A DNA stretch of 64,000 bases from Loktanella sp. PT4BL (GTDB lineage Bacteria; Pseudomonadota; Alphaproteobacteria; Rhodobacterales; Rhodobacteraceae): positions 372,001 to 436,000 of the forward strand of contig NZ_QJJL01000003.1 in the NCBI RefSeq assembly GCF_003201935.1. The letters are read 5' to 3'. Every line of letters starts with the position of its first letter. Positions within the stretch are counted from its first letter, which is position 1. This document shows, piece by piece, positions 44,191-51,678 of this stretch. The position numbers and the translations under genes are program-made. The notes below the pieces were generated by a model. That model saw only the letters and a program-made list of their open reading frames with translations. It did not search any database and was not told the origin of the DNA.

Positions 44191-44343
44191 ATGAAGCTGC
44201 TGCAAGTCGGATTTTTGGTTGTGTTAGGCACGCTGTGCTTTGCAACCTACGCAACGTCCAAGACGCTTCAGGCGCCTCAGGTGGGGTGGGTGCAGGAACA
44301 GACTGTCCCTGCACCTGATATGTTTAGCCCAAGACGCGGGTAA
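44191..44343 (+). CDS. Small membrane or exported peptide, possibly TauR-controlled
   Basis: 50 codons from ATG 44191 with a strong GGAGAAGACCA ribosome site. Hydrophobic segment LLQVGFLVVLGTLCFATYAT at the N-terminus, then a polar tail ending MFSPRRG. The cysteine in LGTLC is lipobox-like but not canonical. The last 20 bases overlap the convergent tpa gene. The 23-base operator-like repeat sits at the same distance upstream as for xsc and tpa, which is the main reason to believe it. No family recognised. Confidence 0.5.
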   Translation: MKLLQVGFLVVLGTLCFATYATSKTLQAPQVGWVQEQTVPAPDMFSPRRG

Positions 44344-45706
44344 TGGCGGCATCAACCGCAGAGGTGATGTGGTCCAGATCGTCGGCTGTCGCAATCAGTG
44401 ACGGAGCGAATACAAGCGTGTTGTTATACCCCGGCACGGACCGGTTGGTCGCACCGATAATCACGCCCTGTGCCATACAGTCGGCCACGATCGCGCCCAC
44501 ATGCTTTTCCGACACAGGTTCTTTGGTCGCGCGGTCCTGCACCAGTTCAGCGCCCGCAAAGAGCCCCATGCCGCGCACATCGCCGATCCATTTGTGCTTT
44601 TCCATCAGCGCCTGAAGGTTGCCTTTCAGGTGCTCGCCCATGACGGCAGAGTTACCGCGCAGATCCTCTTCTTCGATGATCTTCATATTCTCGATGGCGG
44701 CGGCTGGGCCGCCAGTGCAGCCACCAAAGGTCGAGATATCGCGGAAGTAGCCCAGCGGATCGGTGTCGTCCTTGAACATGTCAAACACACGGTTCGTGGT
44801 CACACAGCAAGAGATCGCGGCGTAACCCGAGGCCACGCCTTTGGCCATGGTCACGATATCTGGTTGCACGCCAAACTGCTGGTAACCGAACCATGTGCCC
44901 GTGCGGCCAATGCCACAGACCACTTCGTCGATGTGGAGCAGAATATCGTATTTCTTGCAGATTTCCTGCACGCGCTCCCAATAACCTTTGGGTGGCACGA
45001 TGATACCACCGCCCGCAGTGATCGGCTCAAGGCAAAGCGCACCGATGGTGTCGGCACCTTCTGCAAGGATCACATCCTCGATCGCCTGTGCTGCCTTTGC
45101 ACCATATTCCTCGCCCACGCTTCCATCCTGTGAGCGGTACTCAAGGCAATGCGGCACGCGAACAAAGCCGGGTGCGAAGGGCCCGTATTGGGCGTTGCGT
45201 TCGTCCTGTCCGCCTGCCGACATCGTCGCTAGGGTCGAGCCGTGGTAATCGCGTTCGCGGTAGAGGATTTTCTGCTTCTTGCCGCCATAGTGCTTGTGGC
45301 TGATCTGACGGACCATCTTGAAGGCTTTCTCGTTCGCCTCCGAGCCGGAGTTCGCATAGTAAACCCGGTCCAGACCGGGCATTTTATCGATCAGCATCTC
45401 GGCGAATTGTGCGCCCGGGATTGTGCCGAGTGAGCCGCCGAAGAAGCACATCTTGGTCACGGCGTCCGAGATCGCTTTGCCGATCCGTTCGCGGCCGTAG
45501 CCTACGTTGACTGTCCAGACACCGCCGGAAACAGCGTCGACATGTTCTTTGCCCTTGATGTCCCAAAGGCGCAGGCCTTTGCCCTCAACGATGATACGCG
45601 GATCAATCGTTTCATACTGCTTGTGCTGGCTGAGGTGGTGCCACACATGCGCCCGGTCGGCCTCGATGACGGTTCCGGGATCGTTTGCGAAGTTCAGCGT
45701 ATCCAT
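44324..45706 (-). CDS. tpa: Taurine--pyruvate aminotransferase
   Basis: PLP enzyme making sulfoacetaldehyde and alanine from taurine and pyruvate. 460 residues from ATG 45706, which has GGAG upstream; an ATG 45 bases earlier is less likely. Class III features: YYANSGSEANEKAFKM, RDYHGSTLATMSAGG, LLHIDEVVCGIGRTGTWFG, with the PLP lysine in VTMAKGVASGY. Product feeds Xsc. Divergent from tauABC. Confidence 0.95.
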   Translation of the reverse strand: MDTLNFANDPGTVIEADRAHVWHHLSQHKQYETIDPRIIVEGKGLRLWDIKGKEHVDAVSGGVWTVNVGYGRERIGKAISDAVTKMCFFGGSLGTIPGAQFAEMLIDKMPGLDRVYYANSGSEANEKAFKMVRQISHKHYGGKKQKILYRERDYHGSTLATMSAGGQDERNAQYGPFAPGFVRVPHCLEYRSQDGSVGEEYGAKAAQAIEDVILAEGADTIGALCLEPITAGGGIIVPPKGYWERVQEICKKYDILLHIDEVVCGIGRTGTWFGYQQFGVQPDIVTMAKGVASGYAAISCCVTTNRVFDMFKDDTDPLGYFRDISTFGGCTGGPAAAIENMKIIEEEDLRGNSAVMGEHLKGNLQALMEKHKWIGDVRGMGLFAGAELVQDRATKEPVSEKHVGAIVADCMAQGVIIGATNRSVPGYNNTLVFAPSLIATADDLDHITSAVDAAITRVLG

Positions 45707-45803
45707 GTCCGATGCTCCAAAAGAATGCAGTTTGGGGCCGTGCGAATCCACATTCGCTCCAGCCTCTCATGACCAGAGTGTGCCTATAGGCTGTGCAATC
45801 TCA

Positions 45804-45836
45804 ATAGGGCCAGTTTGGGCGCTTAGTTATGGCCAA
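45804..45836 (-). promoter_or_regulatory. Putative TauR operator ahead of tpa (weaker)
   Basis: On the minus strand TTGGCCATA starts at 45836 and CTGGCCCTA at 45813, again exactly 23 bases apart, with the second copy ending 98 bases before the tpa ATG. Less perfect than the other two sites but identical in geometry. Confidence 0.58.
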
Positions 45837-46180
45837 AATAGAGATGTTGTCGGCCTGATCTGACTGTGGATTCCACCTAACATTATGAAATACAGGAAAT
45901 AAGTTGCCTTATCTGCCGCAGTCCAAACAACATGCCGGTGAAAAAGAGCATGAATCCATCATTGACGCGCGCCTTTGAATTTCTTTCGCTGAACCCCGAC
46001 CTGCCGCCTAATTGAGCACTCGATCAGGCGCGAGGCAAAACGGATGGCCGCGCGCCGTCAGGAAACCGGCTGGGGGTGATGAGACTTGGAACAGATGTCT
46101 TTTCATGGTCAGCTAACTTAAGGCGGGAAAACCGCCAAACGATGATCCTTGAGCCAAGGGTCGCAACACGGGAGACTGAA
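45837..46180. promoter_or_regulatory. tauA leader and remaining tpa-tauA intergenic region
   Basis: About 345 bases without a credible gene. The tauA promoter must lie here but no clear -35/-10 pair or second 23-base repeat was found. A small hairpin, GGCGG-GAAAA-CCGCC, occurs at 46122-46136, 45 bases before tauA. Short frames in this stretch lack ribosome sites. Confidence 0.5.
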
Positions 46181-47188
46181 ATGACAATGAAGAAAACACT
46201 TATGGGCGCTGCTGCCAGTGTCGCACTCTTGACGGGTGCCACGCAGGCCTTTGCGGCCGGACACGGTGAAATTACTGTTGGTTATTTTCTCGAATGGCCG
46301 ATGCCATTCCAGTACGCCAAGGTAAACGGCACCTACGATGAAGAGATGGGCGTTACGGTCAACTGGGTCAGCTTTGACACAGGCACCGCCATGTCCGCCG
46401 CCATGGCATCAGGCGACGTGCAGATCTCGGTCAGCCAGGGTGTGCCCCCCTTCGTGATCGCAGCAAGCGCGGGGCAGGATCTCCAAGTGCTGGATGTTGC
46501 TGTGAGCTATGCCGACAATGACAACTGCGTTGTTGCCAGCATCCTTGAGATCGACAAGGATTCAGCGGGCGAACTGGAAGGCAAGAAGGTTGCTGTGCCA
46601 CTGGGAACGGCCGCGCATTATGGCTTCCTCAGACAGATGGACCACTTTGGCGTGGATGTTGCCACCCTTGATGTTGTCGACATGGCGCCGCCAGAGGGGG
46701 CCGCAGCATTGGCGCAGGGTTCCGTTGATATGATGTGCGGTTTCGGCGGTTCGCTCCGCACGGCGATGGAATACGGGAATGTATTGCTGACCGGCGATGA
46801 AAAGACCGAGTTGGGCATCCTTGTTTTTGACGTGACATCGGCGCCGGCGTCGTTCGTTGCGGAAAACTCCGATCTGGTGGCAAAGTTTCTGGCTGTGACA
46901 GCACAGGCGAACGCGGACTGGAACGCCGGTACGATGGTCGACGAAATGCTTCCTGTGATCGCACAAGACAGCGGCATGGACGAACAGGCGGCGCGTGACT
47001 TTATGGCGACCTTCACCTTCCCGACGATCGAGGAACAGCTGAGCCAGAGTTGGCTGGGCGGCAATGCGGCGGGCTTCATGCAGGGTGTCGCGCAGGTCTT
47101 TGTGGATGCCGGTTCGATCCCGAGCGCGCTGAGCAGCTATGAGGGTGCCGTGAACACAGGCCCGCTGCAAGCGGCAGCTGACATGTAA
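46181..47188 (+). CDS. tauA: Periplasmic taurine-binding protein
   Basis: Binding protein of the taurine importer. 335 residues from ATG 46181 (GGAG nearby); a longer frame adds residues without a signal-peptide character. Signal peptide KKTLMGAAASVALLTGATQAFAAG. The mature start EITVGYFLEWPMPFQYAKVNG and MASGDVQISVSQGVPPFVIAASAGQDLQ are typical of TauA/SsuA-like proteins. Followed by a strong hairpin before tauB. Confidence 0.93.
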   Translation: MTMKKTLMGAAASVALLTGATQAFAAGHGEITVGYFLEWPMPFQYAKVNGTYDEEMGVTVNWVSFDTGTAMSAAMASGDVQISVSQGVPPFVIAASAGQDLQVLDVAVSYADNDNCVVASILEIDKDSAGELEGKKVAVPLGTAAHYGFLRQMDHFGVDVATLDVVDMAPPEGAAALAQGSVDMMCGFGGSLRTAMEYGNVLLTGDEKTELGILVFDVTSAPASFVAENSDLVAKFLAVTAQANADWNAGTMVDEMLPVIAQDSGMDEQAARDFMATFTFPTIEEQLSQSWLGGNAAGFMQGVAQVFVDAGSIPSALSSYEGAVNTGPLQAAADM

Positions 47189-47194
47189 TCATGT

Positions 47195-47277
47195 ATTGGG
47201 CCGGTGCTTGCGCGCACCGGCCCAATCATTTTCAGACCGGCGCGACAACAGGGTCCGCCGCTGTGAAAATGATTGGG
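47195..47277 (+). promoter_or_regulatory. Two mutually exclusive RNA hairpins between tauA and tauB
   Basis: First hairpin: 13-base perfect stem beginning ATTGGGCCGGTGC (47195-47207) with partner 47214-47226, loop of 6. Second: 14-base perfect arms CCCAATCATTTTCA (47221-47234) and TGAAAATGATTGGG (47264-47277), with an inner CGGCG/CGCCG helix. They share 47221-47226, so both cannot form fully at once. The second reaches into the G-rich ribosome site of tauB. It could be a switch or simply a 3' stabiliser for tauA mRNA. Confidence 0.7.
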
Positions 47278-47285
47278 GGCAGAAC

Positions 47286-48089
47286 ATGTCAGGACTTCAA
47301 ATAGACAAACTCTCCATGCGGTTCGATCTACCGAATGGGTCATCGGTGCAAGCACTCAAGGACGTCTCGCTTGATCTCAAGGCGGGTGAGTTGCTGTCGG
47401 TTCTGGGGCCTTCGGGCTGCGGTAAGACGACACTGCTGAATATCGTCGCGGGCTTTCTGGCTCCGACTGCGGGCACGATCACACTGAATGGTCACAAGGT
47501 TACCGGCCCTGCTGCCGAGCGCGGCATGGTGTTCCAGCAGGGCGCGCTTTTTGAGTGGATGAGCGTGCGTGAAAACGTGGGCTTTGGTCCGTCGATGAAA
47601 GGTATGCCCAAGGCGGAGAAAGCGAAGATCGTTGACCATCTGCTTGATGTTGTGGGCTTGCAGGATTTCAAGGAAAAAGCTGTCTATGAGCTTTCGGGGG
47701 GGATGCAGCAGCGTGTTGCGCTGGCGCGTTGTCTTGCCAATGAACCTGATGTGATCTTGATGGACGAACCGCTGGGCGCACTTGATGCGCTGACGCGCGA
47801 AAAGATGCAGGGTCTGGTTCTGAAGCTGTGGAAAGAGACCGGGAAAACGATCATTCTGATCACACACTCGGTGGAAGAGGCGCTTTTGCTGGGCGAACGC
47901 CTGATTGTCATGGCGCCGCGTCCGGGCCGTATTCATACCGAATACCGTCTGCCCTTTGCCGAAATGGGCGTGGGCCAGGATCTGCGCGAAGTCAAGAAAC
48001 ATCCCAAATTTGGAGAAACCCGTGAGGAAATTCTGGGAATGATCTGGGACATGGAAGAAGAAATCATGGGCCGGACGGAGGACGCATAA
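47286..48089 (+). CDS. tauB: Taurine ABC transporter ATPase
   Basis: ATPase of the taurine importer, 267 residues from ATG 47286. Walker A GPSGCGKTT, signature ELSGGMQQRVALARCLA, Walker B VILMDEPLGALD, H-loop LITHSV. Overlaps tauC by one base (TAATG). Its ribosome site is partly covered by the second hairpin upstream. Confidence 0.95.
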   Translation: MSGLQIDKLSMRFDLPNGSSVQALKDVSLDLKAGELLSVLGPSGCGKTTLLNIVAGFLAPTAGTITLNGHKVTGPAAERGMVFQQGALFEWMSVRENVGFGPSMKGMPKAEKAKIVDHLLDVVGLQDFKEKAVYELSGGMQQRVALARCLANEPDVILMDEPLGALDALTREKMQGLVLKLWKETGKTIILITHSVEEALLLGERLIVMAPRPGRIHTEYRLPFAEMGVGQDLREVKKHPKFGETREEILGMIWDMEEEIMGRTEDA

Positions 48090-49423
48090 TGGCATTGCTA
48101 GGAGACCTTTGGGGCGAATTCTGGGCGGTTCTGACAACGCTCTTTGCTGCGGCCCCCTATATCATCGGCTATATCCTGATCATCCTGTTGATGATGGTGA
48201 TCTGGAACGGCGTAAAACGGTTGCTGACGCCCAAACATGACTACAGCTCGCTCAAGACTGTCACCTTTGGTGATGAAAGCGCGGTCACGTCAAACACGGT
48301 AGCTTCTGTTGTTTCGATCGTGCTGATCTTTGTGTTGTGGGGCGCATTCACCGGCTCGAAGCTCTTGCCCGGGTTCATGCACGCACCGGGCCCGTTTCAG
48401 GGGGAGGGATCGTTTGAATATACGATCACGACGCCCGCAGGGGATAGCGACACAGCCACGGTCAGCGTTGTTGTGCACCCAACAGGTGAAGATGTTGCAG
48501 CCCCTGAGGTTGCCCCGGGTGACGGAATCGCCAAGAACGACGCAATTGCAATTCCTGTTTATCGCAGCGAATTGCTGCGGGTCGACAGTAACGACGAAAT
48601 GGGCCGTGATGAAGAGACGTTCATCACCGCTGTGGATGGCCAAGCGATTGCGCCGGGCGGCAGTGTTGATGTCAGTTTTGGCCGCGTGGCAATGTCGGAC
48701 AAAGGCACGCTGAACATCATTCCCGCCACGGGCATGCAGATGGAACCCATCTGGCTGCCATCGCCCGAAGCGGTCTGGAGCAGGCTGGGCGATATTGCTA
48801 CGGTCGGCTATCGAAACTCGACCTTGGCCGAACATCTGGGCTATTCGCTTTTCCGTGTGATCGTCGGTTTCTTGCTGGGTGCGCTGGTGGGGATTCCTCT
48901 GGGCTATGCCATGGGGCTGTCGAACTGGTTCCGTGGCTGGTTTGACCCGATTGTCGAATTCATGCGCCCTGTGCCACCGCTTGCGTTGATCCCGCTTGTG
49001 ATCATCTGGGCGGGGATCGGTGAAGTGGGCAAGATCATCCTCCTGTTTCTTGCGGCGCTCTGGATCATGGCGATTGCGGCCCGTTCGGGTGTGTCGGGCG
49101 TGCGGATTTCCAAGGTCCATGCGGCCTATTCGCTGGGTGCATCAAAGTGGCAAATCATGCGCTATGTGATCATACCGAACTCTTTGCCGGAAATCTTTAC
49201 CGGTGCGCGCGTTGCGATGGGTGTCTGCTGGGGCACTGTTGTGGCGGCAGAACTTGTCGCGGCGGAGAAGGGGGCAGGCATGATGATCATGGTGGCCTCG
49301 AAATTCCAGAGCACAGACATCGTGCTGATGGGGATTATCCTGATCGGCATCATCGGGTTCAGCATTGATATGCTGATGCGGCAGGCCGAAAAATGGCTGG
49401 TGCCGTGGAAGGGCAAGGGTTGA
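48089..49423 (+). CDS. tauC: Taurine ABC transporter permease with extra N-terminal membrane segment and periplasmic domain
   Basis: Permease of 444 residues; usual TauC/SsuC has about 255-280. The C-terminal ~225 residues, starting at IWLPSPEAVW, are a normal BPD permease including the EAA loop (AAYSLGASKWQIMRYVIIPNSLPEI). Ahead of it lie a hydrophobic segment at about residues 22-40, a second at 70-86 that matches the usual first helix, and then about 115 residues (100-218) rich in beta-strand-like Thr/Val/Asp repeats (FEYTITTPAGDSDTATVSVV) that should lie in the periplasm. The extra domain may contact TauA or sense substrate. Confidence 0.92.
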   Translation: MALLGDLWGEFWAVLTTLFAAAPYIIGYILIILLMMVIWNGVKRLLTPKHDYSSLKTVTFGDESAVTSNTVASVVSIVLIFVLWGAFTGSKLLPGFMHAPGPFQGEGSFEYTITTPAGDSDTATVSVVVHPTGEDVAAPEVAPGDGIAKNDAIAIPVYRSELLRVDSNDEMGRDEETFITAVDGQAIAPGGSVDVSFGRVAMSDKGTLNIIPATGMQMEPIWLPSPEAVWSRLGDIATVGYRNSTLAEHLGYSLFRVIVGFLLGALVGIPLGYAMGLSNWFRGWFDPIVEFMRPVPPLALIPLVIIWAGIGEVGKIILLFLAALWIMAIAARSGVSGVRISKVHAAYSLGASKWQIMRYVIIPNSLPEIFTGARVAMGVCWGTVVAAELVAAEKGAGMMIMVASKFQSTDIVLMGIILIGIIGFSIDMLMRQAEKWLVPWKGKG

Positions 49424-49452
49424 TTGCCCACAACCTTTAGGTGATAGAGACA

Positions 49453-49481
49453 GGCGAGGGTTGCGGAACCTTCGCCTTTTT
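49453..49481 (+). terminator. Rho-independent terminator of tauABC
   Basis: Ten-base stem GGCGAGGGTT/AACCTTCGCC (one G-U pair), loop GCGG, followed by TTTTT at 49477-49481. It ends the tauABC operon and shows that the next gene starts after it. Confidence 0.82.
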
Positions 49482-49500
49482 CTATGCGCAAGGGCCGAAC

Positions 49501-50076
49501 ATGCAAGATCTGGACCTGGTAGAGCTTATCAGTATCGCAGCCCTGCTTTTGCTGCTCTTTTTGCGGTTTCTCCCTAAACGCAAAGGCAGAAGGCCTGCAC
49601 CTGCGCGACCGCGCAAAGCACCGGTCACGCCGCCACCGGCAGAAATTCCGGTCCCTCAGAATGCGATCCTCGTGGATGGGTCCAACGTGATGCATTGGGG
49701 GCCGAAGCCCTCTGTCAAAATTCTGGCCCAAGTGCTGCGCAGCCTTGAACGCGCGGGCTATACGCCGATTGTGTTTTTCGATGCCAGCGTCGGCTATGTC
49801 CTCGACGATCACTATTATGACGAGGCGAAACTGGCCCCGCTGCTGGGTATCCCGCAAGAGCATATCTGTGTTGTTAACAAAGGCGTCATAGCGGATGTGT
49901 CGATCCTGTCGATGGCCACGGATCATGGCCTGCGTGTTGTCAGCAATGACAAATACCGCGACTGGCGGGTCCAGTTTCCGCATGCCGGAAAGAAGGGTGT
50001 TCTGCTTGACGGCACATGGCGGGACGGCACGGTTGTCTGGCGCGGGAAACTAAACCCCCAGGTCGTCCGCGCCTAG
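49501..50076 (+). CDS. Membrane-anchored NYN (Zc3h12a-like) ribonuclease domain protein
   Basis: 191 residues from ATG 49501; an earlier GTG at 49441 lies before the terminator hairpin. One N-terminal helix (LISIAALLLLLFLRFLP), a basic Pro/Ala-rich linker, then a NYN/PIN-fold nuclease domain: ILVDGSNVMHWG, PIVFFDASVG, GVIADVSILSMATDHG and VVSNDKYRDW supply the acidic residues of the metal site. Probable membrane-bound RNA nuclease; substrate unknown. The 3' end overlaps the convergent PNPOx-like gene by 27 bases. Confidence 0.82.
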   Translation: MQDLDLVELISIAALLLLLFLRFLPKRKGRRPAPARPRKAPVTPPPAEIPVPQNAILVDGSNVMHWGPKPSVKILAQVLRSLERAGYTPIVFFDASVGYVLDDHYYDEAKLAPLLGIPQEHICVVNKGVIADVSILSMATDHGLRVVSNDKYRDWRVQFPHAGKKGVLLDGTWRDGTVVWRGKLNPQVVRA

Positions 50077-50517
50077 GGTGAAGGCCTTGCCGAAACCGCC
50101 GTTGAGATGCGCCTCGGACACCGCCAGTGCGTACATCCTGAAGTCGCTGAAATTATAGTATAATTGTGCCTTTGGGATGGCTGCCAGCCACGTTGCTTTG
50201 TAGGCGGATTTATCAACCTCCTGTGCCGTGCACATCAATGTCATGCGCGGATGTGTGAGGGGGTCACCCTTGTCACCCGGCTCACCGATCAGCGCCGCAC
50301 AGGCCGGGTTTTTGGCAAGCGCCTTTGTATGCAGTGACAGCGTCGAGACCAGCGTCAGAAGCGCGCCTTCGTGCCAGAGCATCGCCGTGCGGGCGACATA
50401 GGGTGTGCCGCTCTCGGGGTGGGTGACCGCAAGGGCGGCAAAGCGGGTGTTTTGCAGCAGGTCCTTGGCCAGTGCGCGGGCGTTATCGTCGGTCGGGTTG
50501 ATCGGGTCGGTCATCAC
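50050..50517 (-). CDS. Pyridoxamine 5'-phosphate oxidase-fold protein (HugZ-like)
   Basis: 155 residues, a split-barrel flavin/heme-binding fold. Typical blocks: NTRFAALAVTHPESGTPYVAR, LVSTLSLHTKALAKNPACAALIGEPG, HPRMTLMCTAQEV and LYYNFSDFRMYALAV. Such short HugZ-like proteins may degrade or bind heme or a flavin; the role is not fixed by context. The stop lies inside the NYN gene; its start overlaps the secreted-protein gene by 4 bases, so those two are an operon. Confidence 0.82.
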   Translation of the reverse strand: MMTDPINPTDDNARALAKDLLQNTRFAALAVTHPESGTPYVARTAMLWHEGALLTLVSTLSLHTKALAKNPACAALIGEPGDKGDPLTHPRMTLMCTAQEVDKSAYKATWLAAIPKAQLYYNFSDFRMYALAVSEAHLNGGFGKAFTLGADDLGV

Positions 50518-50942
50518 GCAAGGTTGGCGGCGGGGCAGTTGCGAAAGGCGGTCATGGCGGGGCCGATCCCGTCCAGATCAAATCCCACGGTGGTGTCACC
50601 CAGAATGGCGTAGGCGCGTGCGTTGAACTCTAACCCGTCGAGAACATTGCCAAATCCACGATCCGTGACGGTAAGGCTGCGGCCATCAGGGCTGACGCTA
50701 TGGCGGTCTGTCTGGATGCTGATGGGACGGTCATTGGCGAAGGCCATGCCGAAGACCGGATCACCGGACCAGCGCCCTTGGGGCAGGGTCACTGTGACTG
50801 CATATTCGGTGATTGCGGGGTCGTAGGTGACGGTGATTTCGCCTGCCGCTTGGGTGTCCGTCAGGGTGCAGATCGGCGAGGCCGAAAACTCCCACGCGGC
50901 GGCGGGTGAGGCGAGGAGGAGGAAGGCGAGAACGGTGCGCAT
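50514..50942 (-). CDS. Secreted protein of unknown function
   Basis: 142 residues with a short clean signal peptide (RTVLAFLLLASPAAAW). The mature part is beta-rich with two cysteines (SPICTLT; FRNCPAAN) that may form a disulfide, and the block RWSGDPVFGMAFANDRPISI. No named family recognised. It is coupled to the HugZ-like gene. The region upstream holds repeats. Confidence 0.75.
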   Translation of the reverse strand: MRTVLAFLLLASPAAAWEFSASPICTLTDTQAAGEITVTYDPAITEYAVTVTLPQGRWSGDPVFGMAFANDRPISIQTDRHSVSPDGRSLTVTDRGFGNVLDGLEFNARAYAILGDTTVGFDLDGIGPAMTAFRNCPAANLA

Positions 50943-51282
50943 GGGCAGGATGTAGGCGGCGCGCGGCGGTGGGCAAGGCCGCAGTGACGCAACGCGCGGT
51001 GGGGGGTGACGGGTGATTGCGGCGATGACGCAGGGACTCGCGTGTTAATGCAGGGTTTTGCGGGGGATGGGGGCGTATGCAATGCGTACACAACCCGTAC
51101 ACAACCCGTATGTACACGGTGTACGGTTTTGGCGGGTTAAGGCCGCGGGCGGTGGGATGTGTGAATGGGGCGTTAAGGTTTGCGGGGCGTTGAGGTCCCG
51201 GATCAAGTCCGGGACTGCGCGGGGGTAGGGTGGGTGAAACCCACGGGGTTGCGGCGCGTGGGTTTCACCCACCCTACGATTG
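50943..51282. repeat. Gene-free repeat cluster
   Basis: 340 bases with no credible gene but three repeat types. A tandem pair of the 11-mer CGTACACAACC lies at 51085-51106, followed by a degenerate partial copy. The palindrome GTCCCGGA-TCAAG-TCCGGGAC is at 51195-51215; this word is a common alphaproteobacterial intergenic repeat. A perfect 21-base inverted repeat starting GTAGGGTGGGTG, with an 11-base loop, is at 51225-51277, related to the element at 29080. The last one ends 6 bases from the stop of the toxin gene. Confidence 0.78.
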
Positions 51283-51678
51283 CTAAAGAGGCCGGAATTT
51301 ACCTTTGTTTTCGGGTAGCTGAAAAAGGCCGCGCTCATTCAGTTTGCGTTGCATCAGAATTCCTTCCCAGTGCCAAAGGATTGAAGCGCCTTGTTGGCTG
51401 ATGTGTTTCTTCTGTAACGCTGGCGAGAGGTAGAATGCGACAATTCGGTTGCGAAGGATAGCGGCACGTTCCGCCTTTTTTCGGGCGTTTGCGAGGTCTT
51501 TGGATATCACTATCCAATTCCCTCCACTGTCCAATTGATCGAAGTATTCAACGTCTGAGATGTTCGTTTGAAATTTGTCCCGTAGTGCAAACGCTTCATG
51601 CCGGTCAATTTTAACAATTTCGTGGAGGCCACGCGCCAAAGCTGGGGGCATATTATGATCAAACAGTATTTTGACCAT
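51283..51678 (-). CDS. PIN-like toxin, VapC45/DUF5615-like
   Basis: 131 residues, the size of VapC45. The N-terminal LFDHNMPPALARGLHEI has the first acidic residue, and WIVISKDLANARKKAERAAI has the second conserved site, matching PIN-like toxins. Probably an RNase that cuts tRNA or other RNA. It overlaps the upstream antitoxin gene by 20 bases. The DNA here is visibly richer in A/T than the flanks, hinting at acquisition. Confidence 0.78.
   Translation of the reverse strand: MVKILFDHNMPPALARGLHEIVKIDRHEAFALRDKFQTNISDVEYFDQLDSGGNWIVISKDLANARKKAERAAILRNRIVAFYLSPALQKKHISQQGASILWHWEGILMQRKLNERGLFQLPENKGKFRPL

Noticed and set aside
46061..46100. A TauR repeat pair ahead of tauA
   Set aside because: CTGGGGGTG and CTTGGAAC occur near the expected distance but are about 15-16 bases apart, not 23, and match poorly.
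51085..51277. CRISPR array in the repeat cluster
   Set aside because: Only two short tandem 11-mers and isolated palindromes; no regular repeat-spacer unit and no cas genes.
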